Part shown: one piece after another, positions 24,079 through 35,540 of the stretch
Layout of the letters: each line of letters starts with the position of its first letter
Numbering within the stretch: the first letter of the stretch is position 1
Assembly: GCA_028532985.1 (NCBI GenBank)
Contig: JANCIK010000007.1
Span: forward strand, 3,286,001 to 3,350,000
Reading direction: 5' to 3'
DNA length: 64,000 bases
Source of the DNA: Stropharia rugosoannulata
Taxonomy: Eukaryota; Basidiomycota; Agaricomycetes; Agaricales; Strophariaceae
Made by a program: the position numbers and the translations under genes
Notes under the pieces: generated by a model
What the model was told of the DNA's origin: nothing
The model's database searches: none
What the model saw: only the letters and a program-made list of their open reading frames with translations

Positions 24079-25010
24079 GATCCGGGGTGCGTTATAAACT
24101 GAATTTTCTGCTGTTTCGGCGGTGACTCGCTTGGGCTGGTTGGGGTCTCTTCCTCAATTTGTCCTCCCGAGCACGCCACCGGGCCCTTGGGGGGTCTCAT
24201 ACAGCCACCAATCACGCACGCCCCCCCCAGCTGACTCGTGTCTCTCCTCTTTTCAGGCGCCGCTACTTGCACTTGCTACACTCTCCCTGCCCTGCCCGCG
24301 TCCGCTGGGGTCCATCCATCCACCCATCCTCTCCTCCAGATCCAGTCATCCCGCGCCATCACGCGTCACAATGGCGCAACCATGCACGCTCGCAGGCCCA
24401 AGCCACGCCACGCCACTTCATTTGCCTACATCATACCCAACGGCCGACCGACGGCCGCCAACTAACCGGCTCGGATCTGGCCTCCCCAGCACGCCAGCCC
24501 ACTGCCCACATTCGTCCGCCCGGTCCCATGTCAGGCATACATTCATCACCCATCCGCGGAATAACATAACGTCAACATGACCCATCCATCCAGCATCCAT
24601 TCATTCATTCGATCTCAGCGCATACATCCATACTTACCCATGCCATGCCATGCCATACGCTGTACCGCCGTGTATTTTCGTCTCGCACCACTCACCCGCA
24701 CATGTGCGTGCCCTACACCCCGCGTTCCTGGCCCCAGCACATCCCATGACCACCAACGGCAGCCTATGCACGGACCTGCGTGCGCGTGCGCCGTCTCGCC
24801 TCGTTCCAATCCCCATTCTACACTTCCGTCCCCATCCGCTGGTGCGTCTGCCTCTCCGCAGGTCCTCGCAGTCGGCCGAGGACGCGCCATGAACGTCTTG
24901 GTCTCCTCCTATACACTCTACAAGATAGTCGGTCTCTTGACTTGCCTAGACTCCGGCTCCGGCTTGGCCCCCAAGCCCCGTCCCGACTTCCGCTTCTTCC
25001 AGTGCTGGGC
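24079..25010. other. C-rich intergenic stretch
   Basis: The plus strand is strongly C-rich with CCATCCATCC- and CATTCATTCATT-type short repeats (about 24,300-24,660). This keeps several overlapping frames open on both strands without any recognisable protein. It may hold promoter or untranslated sequence for neighbours. Confidence 0.45.
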
Positions 25011-25014
25011 GCGT

Positions 25015-25370
25015 CGCGCGCATATATCCATCTCTGGGGCCGTACCAGCGTATATATGCGTGTCTCCGCGTATGGAATGGCGCATATATTCACTCTGCGA
25101 GTCTTTCCGGGCTACATAGACGCATCTTGGCAGTTCTCTACGCTGACTTTACTGCTTACTCACCCAATCTGCGTCTTTACGTGTGTTCGGGCGTCTCTGT
25201 TATTCTCAAAAGTCAGGAAGGTCGCATATATGCGCCATTCTGGCTGGAAAAGGCGCATACATCCACTTCCAGAGTCGTTCAAGCGCATATATGCGTCTCC
25301 GCGCCTGGACTGACCGCATATATTCACCTCAGGAGGCGTATGAGTACATATATGCGCGTCTTTGTGGGAT
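25015..25370 (+). repeat. Degenerate 31-bp repeat with ATATAT palindrome, duplicated
   Basis: A GCGCATATATNC-type motif recurs about every 31 bp. Two blocks of about 110 bp, 25,015-25,127 and 25,251-25,363, align with each other unit by unit at an offset of about 236 bp, with a single further motif at 25,224 between them. Best copies are the palindromes GCATATATGC at 25,225 and 25,285. Confidence 0.6.
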
Positions 25371-25399
25371 ATCTTCCTTTACTACCCGACTAACTACGT

Positions 25400-27878
25400 A
25401 CTGAGACACAGTTGCGCGGCCACCAGTATCATACCTGTACGTCGGTCGTCCAGACTCCTGGTGGGGACCATACTTTGGACGGCGGACCACTGTAGGCCTG
25501 GCTATCTCTCTTCTACTTGCCTGCTCTTCTCTTCTCTGCCTGCTTGCGTACCTGTCTTTCCCTTCCCTGCTCTCTGGACTTGCTTGCAGAGCGTTACTAA
25601 TCTTTGCTCCAGGGCTGGACGCTCGCACGTTCGTTCCCGTCCGCAGCTCGCTCGCCTGTTCAGATCGAGGCCGAAATTCATCAATCACGTTATTATTACT
25701 CGCGTCATATCTTTCGTATCCCTCGCCGAACTTGACATACGCGCATAGTGCTCTATAGTGGCGCCATATTATACTATGTGCTCATTACTTTTCGGTGCGC
25801 TTATTGCATTTCGGCCGCAGGCTCCTAGCGGTTCCTTCGCCATTCCTTCGCTTGACTATGTATGTAAGCTGCCTCAGCCGTATGACCCACTCCACTCTGA
25901 GTCCGTCTTGCCTGCGAGGGGACAATTAGAATCGCCTCTCTGCTACTAATGCTCTTGTCTTGCCTTCTAGTTCTTGCACGACTCTCGAGCGGATCCCCAT
26001 CCCCATACGAGTTCCATCTCGATACGCTAGTGCATAATTGTACATTAATTCATATACTCTTTTCCATCAGCATACTTTACATCACGCGAAACTCCTGGAG
26101 CAGCTAACCCAAGGAGATCAGGGCGTCAAGATAAACCCGGTGAATACACGTTCACATCAATTTCCTTGTTCTTGATCATAATGCATCATGATCAATTGCA
26201 TCAGCCTATTGACGTCTCCATCCTCCTTCCTTCGAAGCCTGGGACCCTGTCTTACCTGATTACCTGACTTCTTTCCCCTTCGGCCTGCCAATCATTCGCT
26301 CTCACAGTCGCTTCTCCGCTTTGCCACCCTTCCCGCGATGATGTCTGGTTCACGGGTATATTTGTCTCGGGCGGCTTGTTCCCTTCAATCTTTGTTTGCT
26401 CTGCATCAAACCGAACGGCCTCCTTTCCGCCGCCTGCTTTAATTTCACTGTAATGACCAGCTTGACCATGTTTGGACTTTTGCCAGCGAGCCGCTACCAC
26501 ATGCAAACAGGGACTGAGATAAATGTGGTGCGAGGTCGTGCCACTTTGGGATGATATGGCGCCAGCGCCCCTGTAAGTGACAGGCAGTTGGGCTTGTAGT
26601 AATAGGGCCTGACGATGGTGTCTTCTGGCCCTGGTCCGACTCCTAGTGCGCAGTGCACCGCCGCAATGGCGTCATCCAGTTCCCCAACTTGTTTATTGTA
26701 TTTACCCATTTAACGCGATTATTGTTGTGTTTACCTTTCATTCATTTATTCTATTAGCTCTTCATACGCACGGGTTCAAGTCGACCTAGGCTAGGGCCCC
26801 CGTCACCCTCGCTGCGCTTCGGATCTTCCTAATTTTTGTTTGACAGTGCACACCCCCCTTTGGATCTTCACACTCCTGCACCCGGCCGGCAGTCTCCACT
26901 TTCACTTTACCGTACGAATAGGCATCCGGACGCGGGTCGCGCATGGTTCAATTTAACCGTTTACATAGTTGAGAAACGTCATCCCTCGCCAATGCATCTC
27001 GAACGTTGCATCATTTTTGCATTTTTCCGGTATGTATGATAATATATACTTTGTACTCCATCTCATCCGCCTCTGGATATTCTCGTTCTAGATCATAAAG
27101 CCTCCCTTGTACCGCTGCGTGCGCGTCCAGTCGGACTAGCATCTACGCTTTATGTTCTGCCTTGCCCTACTTTTGGTACTCGGTCCGTTTAGCACAGCAG
27201 ACTGGAAAGTCGTGTATCACAATGGCTTACATTACGACAGCGTCTCCTCTCCCACACTTCATGCTCGGCCGCTTTCTGACTTCACTTCTTGTGAATATGC
27301 CCCTGGAAGTCAACTCGTGGTACGCGATGAAGGTATGAAAATTGTATGTGATTATAAGAAACTCCACGAACGTTGGTTGGGCGTTCCCATTGGCCTACTA
27401 CCTGCTAATTTTTTCCTCTAAACTGTAATAGGTGCCCCCCCGTGCATTGCGTCTGCCGGCCGGCGATCCACTACGTCGGTACGTCCCCCCTCACCTTTAC
27501 ATCTCACCCATATATTTAGAGTATACATTTTCGAACGGTCATGAAATTTGACTGGGTGAGTACCCTTACTCCCTCACCAACGCTGGCCTCTTGTCGACCC
27601 GGAAACTTGCGACCTATTCACCTGCGTACTTACAACTCGGCGATTACTTTCTTGTTGATTCTGTGACTTGCATCCTGTGTACCCGGCGACTGGTTTTTGC
27701 ATACACAGCTGCCAACATGTTCAGTGTCATCTGCACTGCGTTGCGCCGTTTTTCCGAGCTTGTACACCGTGGACGGTGTTATGCCTTTTTCATGAGTTGC
27801 TCCGGATCTGCTAGTAAGTAGCACGGGTCGTCGTTGTTTGATATTACTTTTTACAATTACGCAGTGTACAGTTTCTAC
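25400..27878. other. 2.5-kb stretch without recognised gene
   Basis: Several short frames are present on both strands (for example around 26,250-26,710 on the minus strand and 27,150-27,420 on the plus strand), but none matches a family I know and none joins neighbours with clear splice sites. Its right end carries the 3' flank of the minus-strand F-box gene. It could hold a decayed gene or non-coding RNA. Confidence 0.4.
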
Positions 27879-29428
27879 CTACCACAGACTAGAGTCATCC
27901 CCATCCCACCACCAAAGTACCGCTGGCTTCACTTTAATATGCAAATTGACGCCTTTTACGCTATCCAGACCGGTATACTTTTCACGGAGATGTGCTTCAT
28001 ACTTACGAATAACATAGTTGGGCAGGACTACTTCTTCGTCACTGTCATAACCAGGAACCTCAGACTCATAAAGCTCGAATATTAACAAAATGGTAACATT
28101 CGGATTGCTGCCAGGCGTTACGTTGCTTGAGAGATAATCCGAAAGAACCGTGTCATTGACTAGCGTATAAATCTTGTCAAGACTTCTAAGCGTAGCTGGG
28201 GAAAGAGGGTCCTGATCGGAATTTCCGTAGAAGAAAGCCACATTGATACAAAGCTCGATATGGAGTTCAGGAGGACGCATGGAATGCAGAAACTGAAATA
28301 GAAAGTCTAGGGGATTTGGGAAACTCGAGACATTGGCAACCCTGCGGAGAATCGAAATGCGATGAGCTGAGATTACAATTTTGAGCGTGGTCAAGCGGCT
28401 AAGACAATGTTTGATTATTTGGTCGGGGAGTTCGCGTTCGTCTTTATTCGCATTTCGTGATATAGGTTTCATAGCATTAATAAATTTTATCGCCGAAAAG
28501 TGAATCAGTGCGCACCAAGCTCTTTAAAATGTAAAGTAAGTGACTTTACGGTTCCCCGGAGGTAATGCACAATTTTGTACGCCTCTGAGGAATACTCTAA
28601 CCTCTTTTCGAAGAACACAACGAGTTCGGTAAGCAGTGGAGGTGCGGGGCTCTCAAAGTCCAGGATGCGCGTTAGGCTGGTTGCTAGATCAAAGGATAAT
28701 CTTCGCAGATTATTGAATGGCGGGAACAGACCAGTGTTTGAACGTTCAGAGGCCCTGTAGTGTGTATCGAATTTTACCTTCGAAAGGCGCAAATCTATGA
28801 GGTGTGGCGACAAGCAGGTGGCTTTTGGAACGAATATCAATTTCTCCATGATCAAGGAAGAAAGATAAGGGCGCGTGCATATGGTTTCTATAGCGTCGAT
28901 CATTTCTCTGCTCCCTTCCAAGTCGCCCATACCTTCCATTTTAGTTATCCCACCAAACATGGAGTTAAAGTGAAAGCAGTATCCTGGGTCCTGGTTTCGG
29001 AGTCGTCCGTAGTAGTACTTCATTGAACTGGGGGATATCGGTGTGCAGAATATAGTACGGAGTATTACCGCAACAGATGCGAGAGTTGGGCCCTTGGTAT
29101 TGACATAGCGTCCGCCGATGAAGCGGATATCGATGAAATTTTCTGGTTCAAAAAACAGTTCAAACTTCTGTACATTATGCGCAATATCTTCGTCCTCCTT
29201 CCATACTTCAGATCTGATTAGATCTGAAAGTAGCTTGATCCTCCGAACTGTCATTCTCGAGTCGCCTATAGAGAGAACCGCGAAGCGGAAGGTGTTTGCA
29301 TACATTCTCCAGCTATGGGAAAGAAGGGCGATCGTGGACAGATAAGATGATTCCAGACTATCCCAAGCATTGTAGATATGCATTTCATCGAGAATAGCCT
29401 CAATTAGTTCATCTGGAATGAGTGGCAT
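27879..29428 (-). CDS. F-box-like protein
   Basis: Two exons on the minus strand (28,516-29,428 and 27,879-28,441) join in phase across a 74-bp GTGCGC...AAAG intron, giving about 491 residues. Without the splice the two frames look like separate genes. The N-terminus (MPLIPDELIEAILDEM, then STIALLSHSWRMYANTFRF) has the pattern of the degenerate F-box common in Agaricomycetes. The rest alternates hydrophobic and polar segments (LRRLSFDLATSL, LTELVVFFEKRL, LTTLKIVISAHRI) that suggest leucine-rich-repeat-like strands, as in many fungal F-box proteins. F-box proteins recruit substrates to SCF ubiquitin ligases; the substrate here is unknown. The C-terminal 60 residues are acidic and Trp-rich (VLWWWDGDD). 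Confidence 0.7.
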
Positions 29429-30055
29429 TGTTGCGTAGAATTCGTATAGAGAAAGTAGGGAGAGAATTGATTATTGCGTACGGCTTTGGTTATGTGTGAT
29501 ATGTGAAAGATATATGTATTCAATCGCGCATTTTGTCGGGTTCCAGCTGGGTACCGTGACCGAGACGGTCTAACCAAATAATCATTATGTAAGCGTGGGG
29601 TTATTCTTGAAAAGCTGTTTTATCAACGAGGCCCACAGGCAGAATTGTTGTAAAAATACCGGCTTTCTGAAGAGCTGTGGCGACGGGTACCGTTCTGTGC
29701 TTATCTTCCGATAGACAGGTGTTTTCAAATTGAATGGAAATATATCGAGAGGCAAAGCGTAGTACGCGCGGGCTCAGCGCTCAGCGCTCAGCGTTTAAGC
29801 ACCACCGTTGTTCACATTGCAAATCCTGCTAACACTTTCGTGGTATTGATGAAAGTTGCCTGTGGAAGAGACCAATCTTTATGGCGAATCAGATTAGGGC
29901 AAGCTGGAGTAATGATCAGATCTTCTGGTCGGCCGTTGCCGACGGCATCTTGTCAAAGCTACGCAAACAAAAACATAAACAGGGCGCAAACATATGGAGA
30001 ATGAGATCATGGTGATTGGCGAGGCGTCGTCCCGACTCCCTCTACCTCCACTTAC
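29429..30055. other. Intergenic between divergent genes
   Basis: This is the upstream region shared by the F-box-like gene (-) and the Rho-GEF (+). A short AGCGCTC tandem occurs near 29,776-29,790. No gene recognised; further 5' exons of the Rho-GEF may lie here. Confidence 0.45.
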
Positions 30056-33000
30056 ATGTATGGAAACCTACGCACACCCCCAGCGGCCGTGCCACGCCTA
30101 CCTCCCGGCGCCCAACAGCCAGCAATACCGAACGGTGAATACACGTTCGAGGTGACAACGCCCGCGTACGACGCCGCGCCCATGCATAATCCATGGGACG
30201 CTGTCGCTGGTACCTCGCCTCCCCTACCCCCTCGACCACGAGTACAATCGTTTAACAACTCCAGCGGAAGCATACGCGCTGAACAACTACGATCGTCTTT
30301 CAATGGCCAGCAAACGACAGCGTTCCCTCAACCCATGATGTATGGACAACAGGATCTTGCGACGCCTCGAGTGCGCCACCAGTATAGCCGGAGCGACGAC
30401 GGCAGTCATGGTTCGAGGCATAAGCCACACAACCCATCTGTGGTCTCGTTTGCATCGTCCTATCATGCATAGACCGACGATTTCCACTCAGGAGAGGTGC
30501 GTATACTGCTTAGACTTTTCATAACCTTCACTCGTTTTCTCATTGTAGAGTACACCTGTACAGGACTACGATGGAGAGCTCCAGAAACTTGCGGACCTTT
30601 CGTGTGTATATCTTTGTTCCTTGATCCATGCTTGTTTCACTGACCATCACTAGCGTCCAGTTTAACTTCGGAGGAAGGTCTGCGCCGCTTTCAAGCAACC
30701 GAACTGTTTGAAAACGACCGCGAATGGCATCGTCTCGTCCCACCGGAGGCTCAGGAGGCTTTGGAAAAGCAGGAGGTGCAGCTCCAGTCGGTTATATTCG
30801 AGGTCATAAAATCCGAACTGGAATACGTCGCTGACCTGGAAGCGGTGCAGGATGTAAGCATTTTAGTTCTACACCGTTCGTCTTTATTGATCAGGGGCTA
30901 GGTTTTTATTCAAGGCCTTCGTACCTCCGACCCCCCCACCATGCGCAGTTCACGGTTATCGACATTCGTTAACGAAGTATTTGGTAACTTGAAAGAAATA
31001 ACTTCGCAGCATGGGCGACTTCTTAAAACCCTCTTTGAGCGCCAGCGCGAGCAGCATCCCCTAGTTCAATCAATCGCCGACGTTTTACTCGATGGTAGGT
31101 ACCCAGTCATTACATGTATTCTGAGGCATTTTACATATCTTCCAGCGACAATCAAGTCCGATTCCCGCTCTACATACGAAATATACATCAAGTATTACCC
31201 ACTTGCAGAGTCTCATCACCGACAACAACTTAAATCGAATCGTTCCTACGATGTATTCATTCATTCCGTCGCGGAGGACCCCCGCATTCGGAAGCGTGAC
31301 CTCATAACGTTCCTCTCGCGCCCAGTAACTCGCCTACCCCGGCTCATTCTCCTCGTACAACAAATCCTGAAGCTCACCGATACCGAGTACCAGCACCCCG
31401 ATCTCGAAACTCTCACCATAATCCTTTCTATACTGAACGACTGTGTGAAGAGCACGCAGCCCGGTATCGAAGCTGCTGAGGGCAAAGTCAAGTTTTGGAA
31501 TCTATGTGAAAGTCTCGTATTCCAGAAGGGCAAAATAATCGTAAATTGCATTCTTTTCTTTTTCCGTCATGGAATATGCTTACATGTGGGTACCCTAGGA
31601 CATGGACCTGTACAACGAAAGTCGTTCGCTGGTGTATACGGGACCTGTTGCGCGTCGTGGGCGTACAGAGACAGGTTTCTCAGAGAAGTGGTTGGATCTA
31701 GCAGCCGCTCTGTTAGACAATTATTGTAAGAGTTCTTTCCTATCTACTTCAATCCTAGTGTTGATCTTCCCTTGATTATCCTTACCCGGGAGGATAAAAG
31801 GCCTAATGGCACAATCAAGCGCCTCCTAATGTCCCGCGTGCGTACCTCGATCCGGGTGACGATCCCAATCCTTAACATGTATCAATAGCCCATGCCACAC
31901 TCCTTCCTTCGCCTCGGATCTTTCAACTCCCCACCAGAGTCCCGTCGAGAGAAAACGGACTCGTTCCGGAGTCATCACGTCCAGATATTCCCCTTCACCG
32001 TGTATCACGCTGGGAATAGGGCGACACGGCGGTACACACTCTATGTCAATAGCGAGGCGCAGCGAAAGAAGTGGTACAACGCTTTCGTGGACGCGATGGG
32101 CGTGCATAAGGCGTGTCAGGAGGCGAATATGGTACGTGGGCTGGATATGATCTGTAATTTGGTTCTTACTGGGGCGTTGAACGGATAGTGGTTTAATCCC
32201 CGGACGCTCACCGATGCGTTTTTCCGCACCCCGTCAAGCGACCCGTCTCAGCATCAGGAGTGGCCCTTACTGGGTGCATCAGATGTGCCGTTCCCTTTAG
32301 TGGGTACTTTCATTTCTTACTTTCAGCATGTTACCCATCGTCGGTATCTGCGCATAGGTTAAGGATCGCCGAAGAAGAGATACCTTGCTGTCGGATGTGG
32401 TCCTGGAATATACATTGGCTTAGGTAATTCCGAAAGTGAGTGAACATGAATATCGCACCAGATGTATATAATATGCTGATCCCTCCCACATTTATTCAGG
32501 GTATCTTCGTATTTTAACTTATAAAAACATCCTTGGGCTGGCAGCTCTGACTTCGCTTGGCGACAAGACGTTCAATCGTTTGGTGGTGCATGTCGACTCA
32601 TCGCTTATATCGTATTCCCTTGACACCGTTGTCCGCCGGGTGGGCGGGAGCCAAATGGATTCGCGTACCCTGGAGGCAGCTGTTGAGCGCGTCGTTGGGG
32701 CTGACGTATACGTCACTTTGTTTAAGCACGTCCACGTCGACAAACGTGCTCTGCGTAAGTGCCCTTTTGCTGAAAAATATGCTTTCATGACACGATCTGA
32801 CTTTGTTGTATGTAGTGGTGGTTTCGTCGAAGCGCCGTATGGGGACCTCACTGAACCTCCAAGTTCTGGAGCCCGTCGACTCGGCTGATGTGACCCTTAC
32901 CCCGAAGCGCGTGAGCGGGAAGGAAGCAACAGTTTTTAGGCTGTATGGGCAGGTGAGTGTTTCGGCATTGGCATATGCGAAAAATGTTACTTAGGGCCCT

Positions 33001-33727
33001 CTAGCCTGGATACATCCCTAAAGATGCTCACGCGATCGCTAGCTTGTCAAAAACGATTGGAATATGTACAAGCACTGGGATCATTACACTGGACCCGAAG
33101 AGGTTAGTCATGCATACTTGTTAGATAATTTCCCCGAAGCTCACAAGTTTTGTATATTCAGTATTGCGGATTCCTCAGTCACTGTCGTGCCAGAGTTCCG
33201 GGACATCAGTAATAATAAACCGATGGCTTATCTTAAGGAACGTCTGGAGGGTCTTAAACCACTTGGCTTCATACGCGCAAATCCAACGGAGTTGCTCGTG
33301 ATATACGACGGTACGCACTTTCTCTTCTTTGTTCCTTCCATCATTGATTTCCCTGGCAGAAATCGGCTTCTACATCGACAAGCGTGGAGTCCCCGTGCGG
33401 CACAGCGGATACATCAAGTGGGAGGTGAAGGCCGTGTCGTACGCTGCACGTAACGGTCATATACTGCTTATTTCACCCGAGTTCATCGAAGTCCGGAATA
33501 TAACGACGGGTGCGCTCGCGCAGGTGATCAGCGGGCAGGACATTCGCCTGCTGTATGCCGGTCCGTACGAAGATGTCGACAACCCTGTGCTCATCGTGAT
33601 GCGGGGGACGAAGGACGACCGGGAGGGAGTGAGCGAGCGCGTCATAGAGCTCGTGGAGACGCAAGAGCTGGGCATTGGGGCTGGTACGAATGGGGAGGCG
33701 GGCGCTTGGGATGAATGGGACATGTAA
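30056..33727 (+). pseudogene. Rom2-type Rho1 exchange factor (DH-PH-CNH), probably damaged
   Basis: Fifteen exons can be traced: 30,056-30,496, 30,549-30,603, 30,654-30,853, 30,902-31,094, 31,146-31,540, 31,599-31,725, 31,759-31,837, 31,889-32,131, 32,189-32,303, 32,364-32,435, 32,500-32,754, 32,816-32,952, 33,005-33,102, 33,162-33,310 and 33,360-33,727. The product of about 975 residues has a disordered Pro/Ser N-terminus and a RhoGEF (DH) domain (ATELFENDREWHRL, KSELEYVADLEAVQD, LITFLSRPVTRLPRLILL). A PH domain follows (RPMPHSFLRLGSF, RRYTLYVNSEAQRKKWYNAF), then a C-terminal CNH domain (KKRYLAVGCGPGIYIGL, WEVKAVSYAARNGHILLISP). Relatives activate Rho1 in cell-wall integrity signalling. Two defects: an in-frame TAG at 30,470-30,472 in exon 1, and an exon 6/7 junction whose phases do not match. 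All other junctions fit. Either it is a recent pseudogene, an undetected splice variant bypasses the defects, or the sequence has errors. A DEP domain, present in yeast Rom2, is not seen. Confidence 0.72.
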
Positions 33728-34256
33728 CTTTTAAACAGGATTTTATTCTATTTATCTTTACTATTATACTGATTTTTATCTCGACGTAATTATGCGACTG
33801 TGGGCAGCGTGAAGGGAGAGGAAGGGAGTAGCGTATAGATAAGTTTGTTTAATATCACATCTGGTGTTTTGACAGAGGCGACTAGAGTATGTCCTATACT
33901 TTGAGAGTGCTTATACGGAAAACAAATCGAGGACATGTATCGCAGGGCTTCGAGAAGACTTTCAAGGCGCACTCATAAGTTCATACCTTCCCTTCTATCG
34001 CAGCGAATGTTGCAAGAAGTATCCATTCATGGCTCGATAAATCCAAATTCAGCGCACAGCCCTGGAACAGCGCCTAACAGAAATGTTCATGTAAATCGCG
34101 AGTAATACATGTGGCGCACGTAGACGCCAATTCAGCCTGTCACTTTCAAGTTCTCACCAACTGGTGCTCGCTTACTGCTGCACATGTGAATGATAAAGAA
34201 CTCCGCGATAGCAATAAGGATGCCGTGGGCGTGATCCTGGTTGTCTGTCTTCCACC
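33728..34256. other. Intergenic, nothing recognised
   Basis: Spacer between the Rho-GEF and the truncated F-box frame. No coding signal. Confidence 0.5.
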
Positions 34257-34678
34257 ATGGTCTACGGGACGATGGGTACTGGCAACGCGTCCCTCTCCAA
34301 TTCAGTAAAACCAAAACTCAAGACAAGGACAAAACCTGGAGTTTCGCAGCCACGGGCAGGAAAGCTCGCGTCGTTCCCCTCCACCAACAGAACCGCAATC
34401 AACGTTTCTCTTTCGGCCCACCCGCGCACAGACCCACTTAATGCGCTCACCGTTCTCATGAAACTCGTGGGGTCCCTCCCTGCGCGTACCGGAGGGGCGG
34501 CATACAGGTTGACTCCTGCAGAGCATGTACTAGTTGTCCATCTTGTCAGTATCCTCGATCCGTACGTCTACGCCGGTGCGCGTGTTCTTTCTCCTCGTAG
34601 AGATGCTGGCATGGGACTTGGCCTGCTTGACTTACCCACTGAACTACTGGACGTCATTATCGGCCGTGTTGAGACCAG
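34257..34678 (+). pseudogene. F-box gene fragment cut by the inverted-repeat element
   Basis: A reading frame from ATG 34,257 runs for about 141 residues and ends in LLDLPTELLDVIIGRVETR, the start of a classical F-box. At 34,679 the terminal inverted repeat of the next element begins; the frame then continues only a few residues to a stop at about 34,709. The remainder of the F-box and any substrate-binding domain are missing. No continuation is visible beyond the element's right end at 39,897. Either the element inserted and later rearrangement removed the other half, or the upstream frame is a decayed gene. The first 120 residues are not recognised. Confidence 0.45.
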
Positions 34679-34861
34679 GGTTATGGGCTACTTTTTCTTT
34701 TTTGGGTAGGGTTGGGAGTAGGGTTCAGCCCTAGGGATGGGATGGGTTGGGTTGAGAGCAGTAGGGATGGGTTGGGTTTGGATGGGTTCAGTAGTGTAGG
34801 AACAGGGTGAGTTGGGACAAGTGGTGTTGGGTTGGGTTGAGACAGATGGATACAACTGGTT
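34679..34861 (+). repeat. Left terminal inverted repeat
   Basis: This G-rich repeat (many GGGTTGGG and GTAGGG words) is the partner of 39,686-39,897. The outer 60 bp match the right copy almost perfectly; the middle differs by insertions of GGGATGGGTT-type words. Confidence 0.85.
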
Positions 34862-35540
34862 ACATCACACTGGACTCGTAAAACTGGGGCTCTTGGATCC
34901 CCAGCTTCGTGTGCATCGAGTACATGCAGCAGAACGCTTAAAAATGGGGATCGTCGATCCCCACAATGTCATGCACTCAGTACACTGCACAGGACTCGTA
35001 AAACTGGGGATCGTGGATCCCCTGCTTCGTGTGCATCGAGTACACGCAGCAGAACGCTTAAAAATGGGGATCGTCGATCCCCACAATGTCATGCACTCAG
35101 TACACTGCACTGGACTCGTAAAACTGGGGATCGTGGATCCCCTGCTTCGTGTGCATCGAGTACATGCAACAGAACGCTTAAAAATGGGGATCGACGATCC
35201 CCACTTTTGAGAGCACTGAGTACACTGCACAGGACTCGTAAAACTGGGGCTCTTGGATCCCCAGCTTCGTGTGCATCGAGTACACGCAGCAGAACGCTTA
35301 AAAATGGGGATCGTCGATCCCCACAATGTCATGCACTCAGTACACTGCACTGGACTCGTAAAACTGGGGATCGTGGATCCCCTGCTTCGTGTGCATCGAG
35401 TACATGCAACAGAACGCTTAAAAATGGGGATCGACGATCCCCACTTTTGAGAGCACTGAGTACACTGCACAGGACTCGTAAAACTGGGGCTCTTGGATCC
35501 CCAGCTTCGTGTGCATTGTGTACTTGCAACAGAACGCTCA
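34862..35540 (+). repeat. 120-bp minisatellite, about 5.6 units
   Basis: Each 120-bp unit contains two 60-bp halves, and each half has a palindrome of the type GGGGATCG-n-CGATCCCC or the related GGGGCTCTTGGATCCCC. Each half also has a GTAC-centred motif (CATCGAGTACATGCAGC or CACTCAGTACACTGC). Because 120 is divisible by three, all units stay open in several frames on both strands, which produces long cysteine-rich frames that I do not consider genes. The last unit grades into the RT coding sequence. Confidence 0.9.

Noticed and set aside
24577..25313. Two frames of about 180 residues in the C-rich region
   Set aside because: Low-complexity sequence opens several frames at once and no domain, start context or splice structure is visible.
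26765..26800. GGTTCAAGTC, resembling a tRNA B box
   Set aside because: No A box at the right distance and no cloverleaf with a 7-bp acceptor stem could be built.
28472..28510. F-box-like gene as two separate genes
   Set aside because: A 74-bp GT-AG intron joins the two frames exactly in phase, so one gene is simpler.
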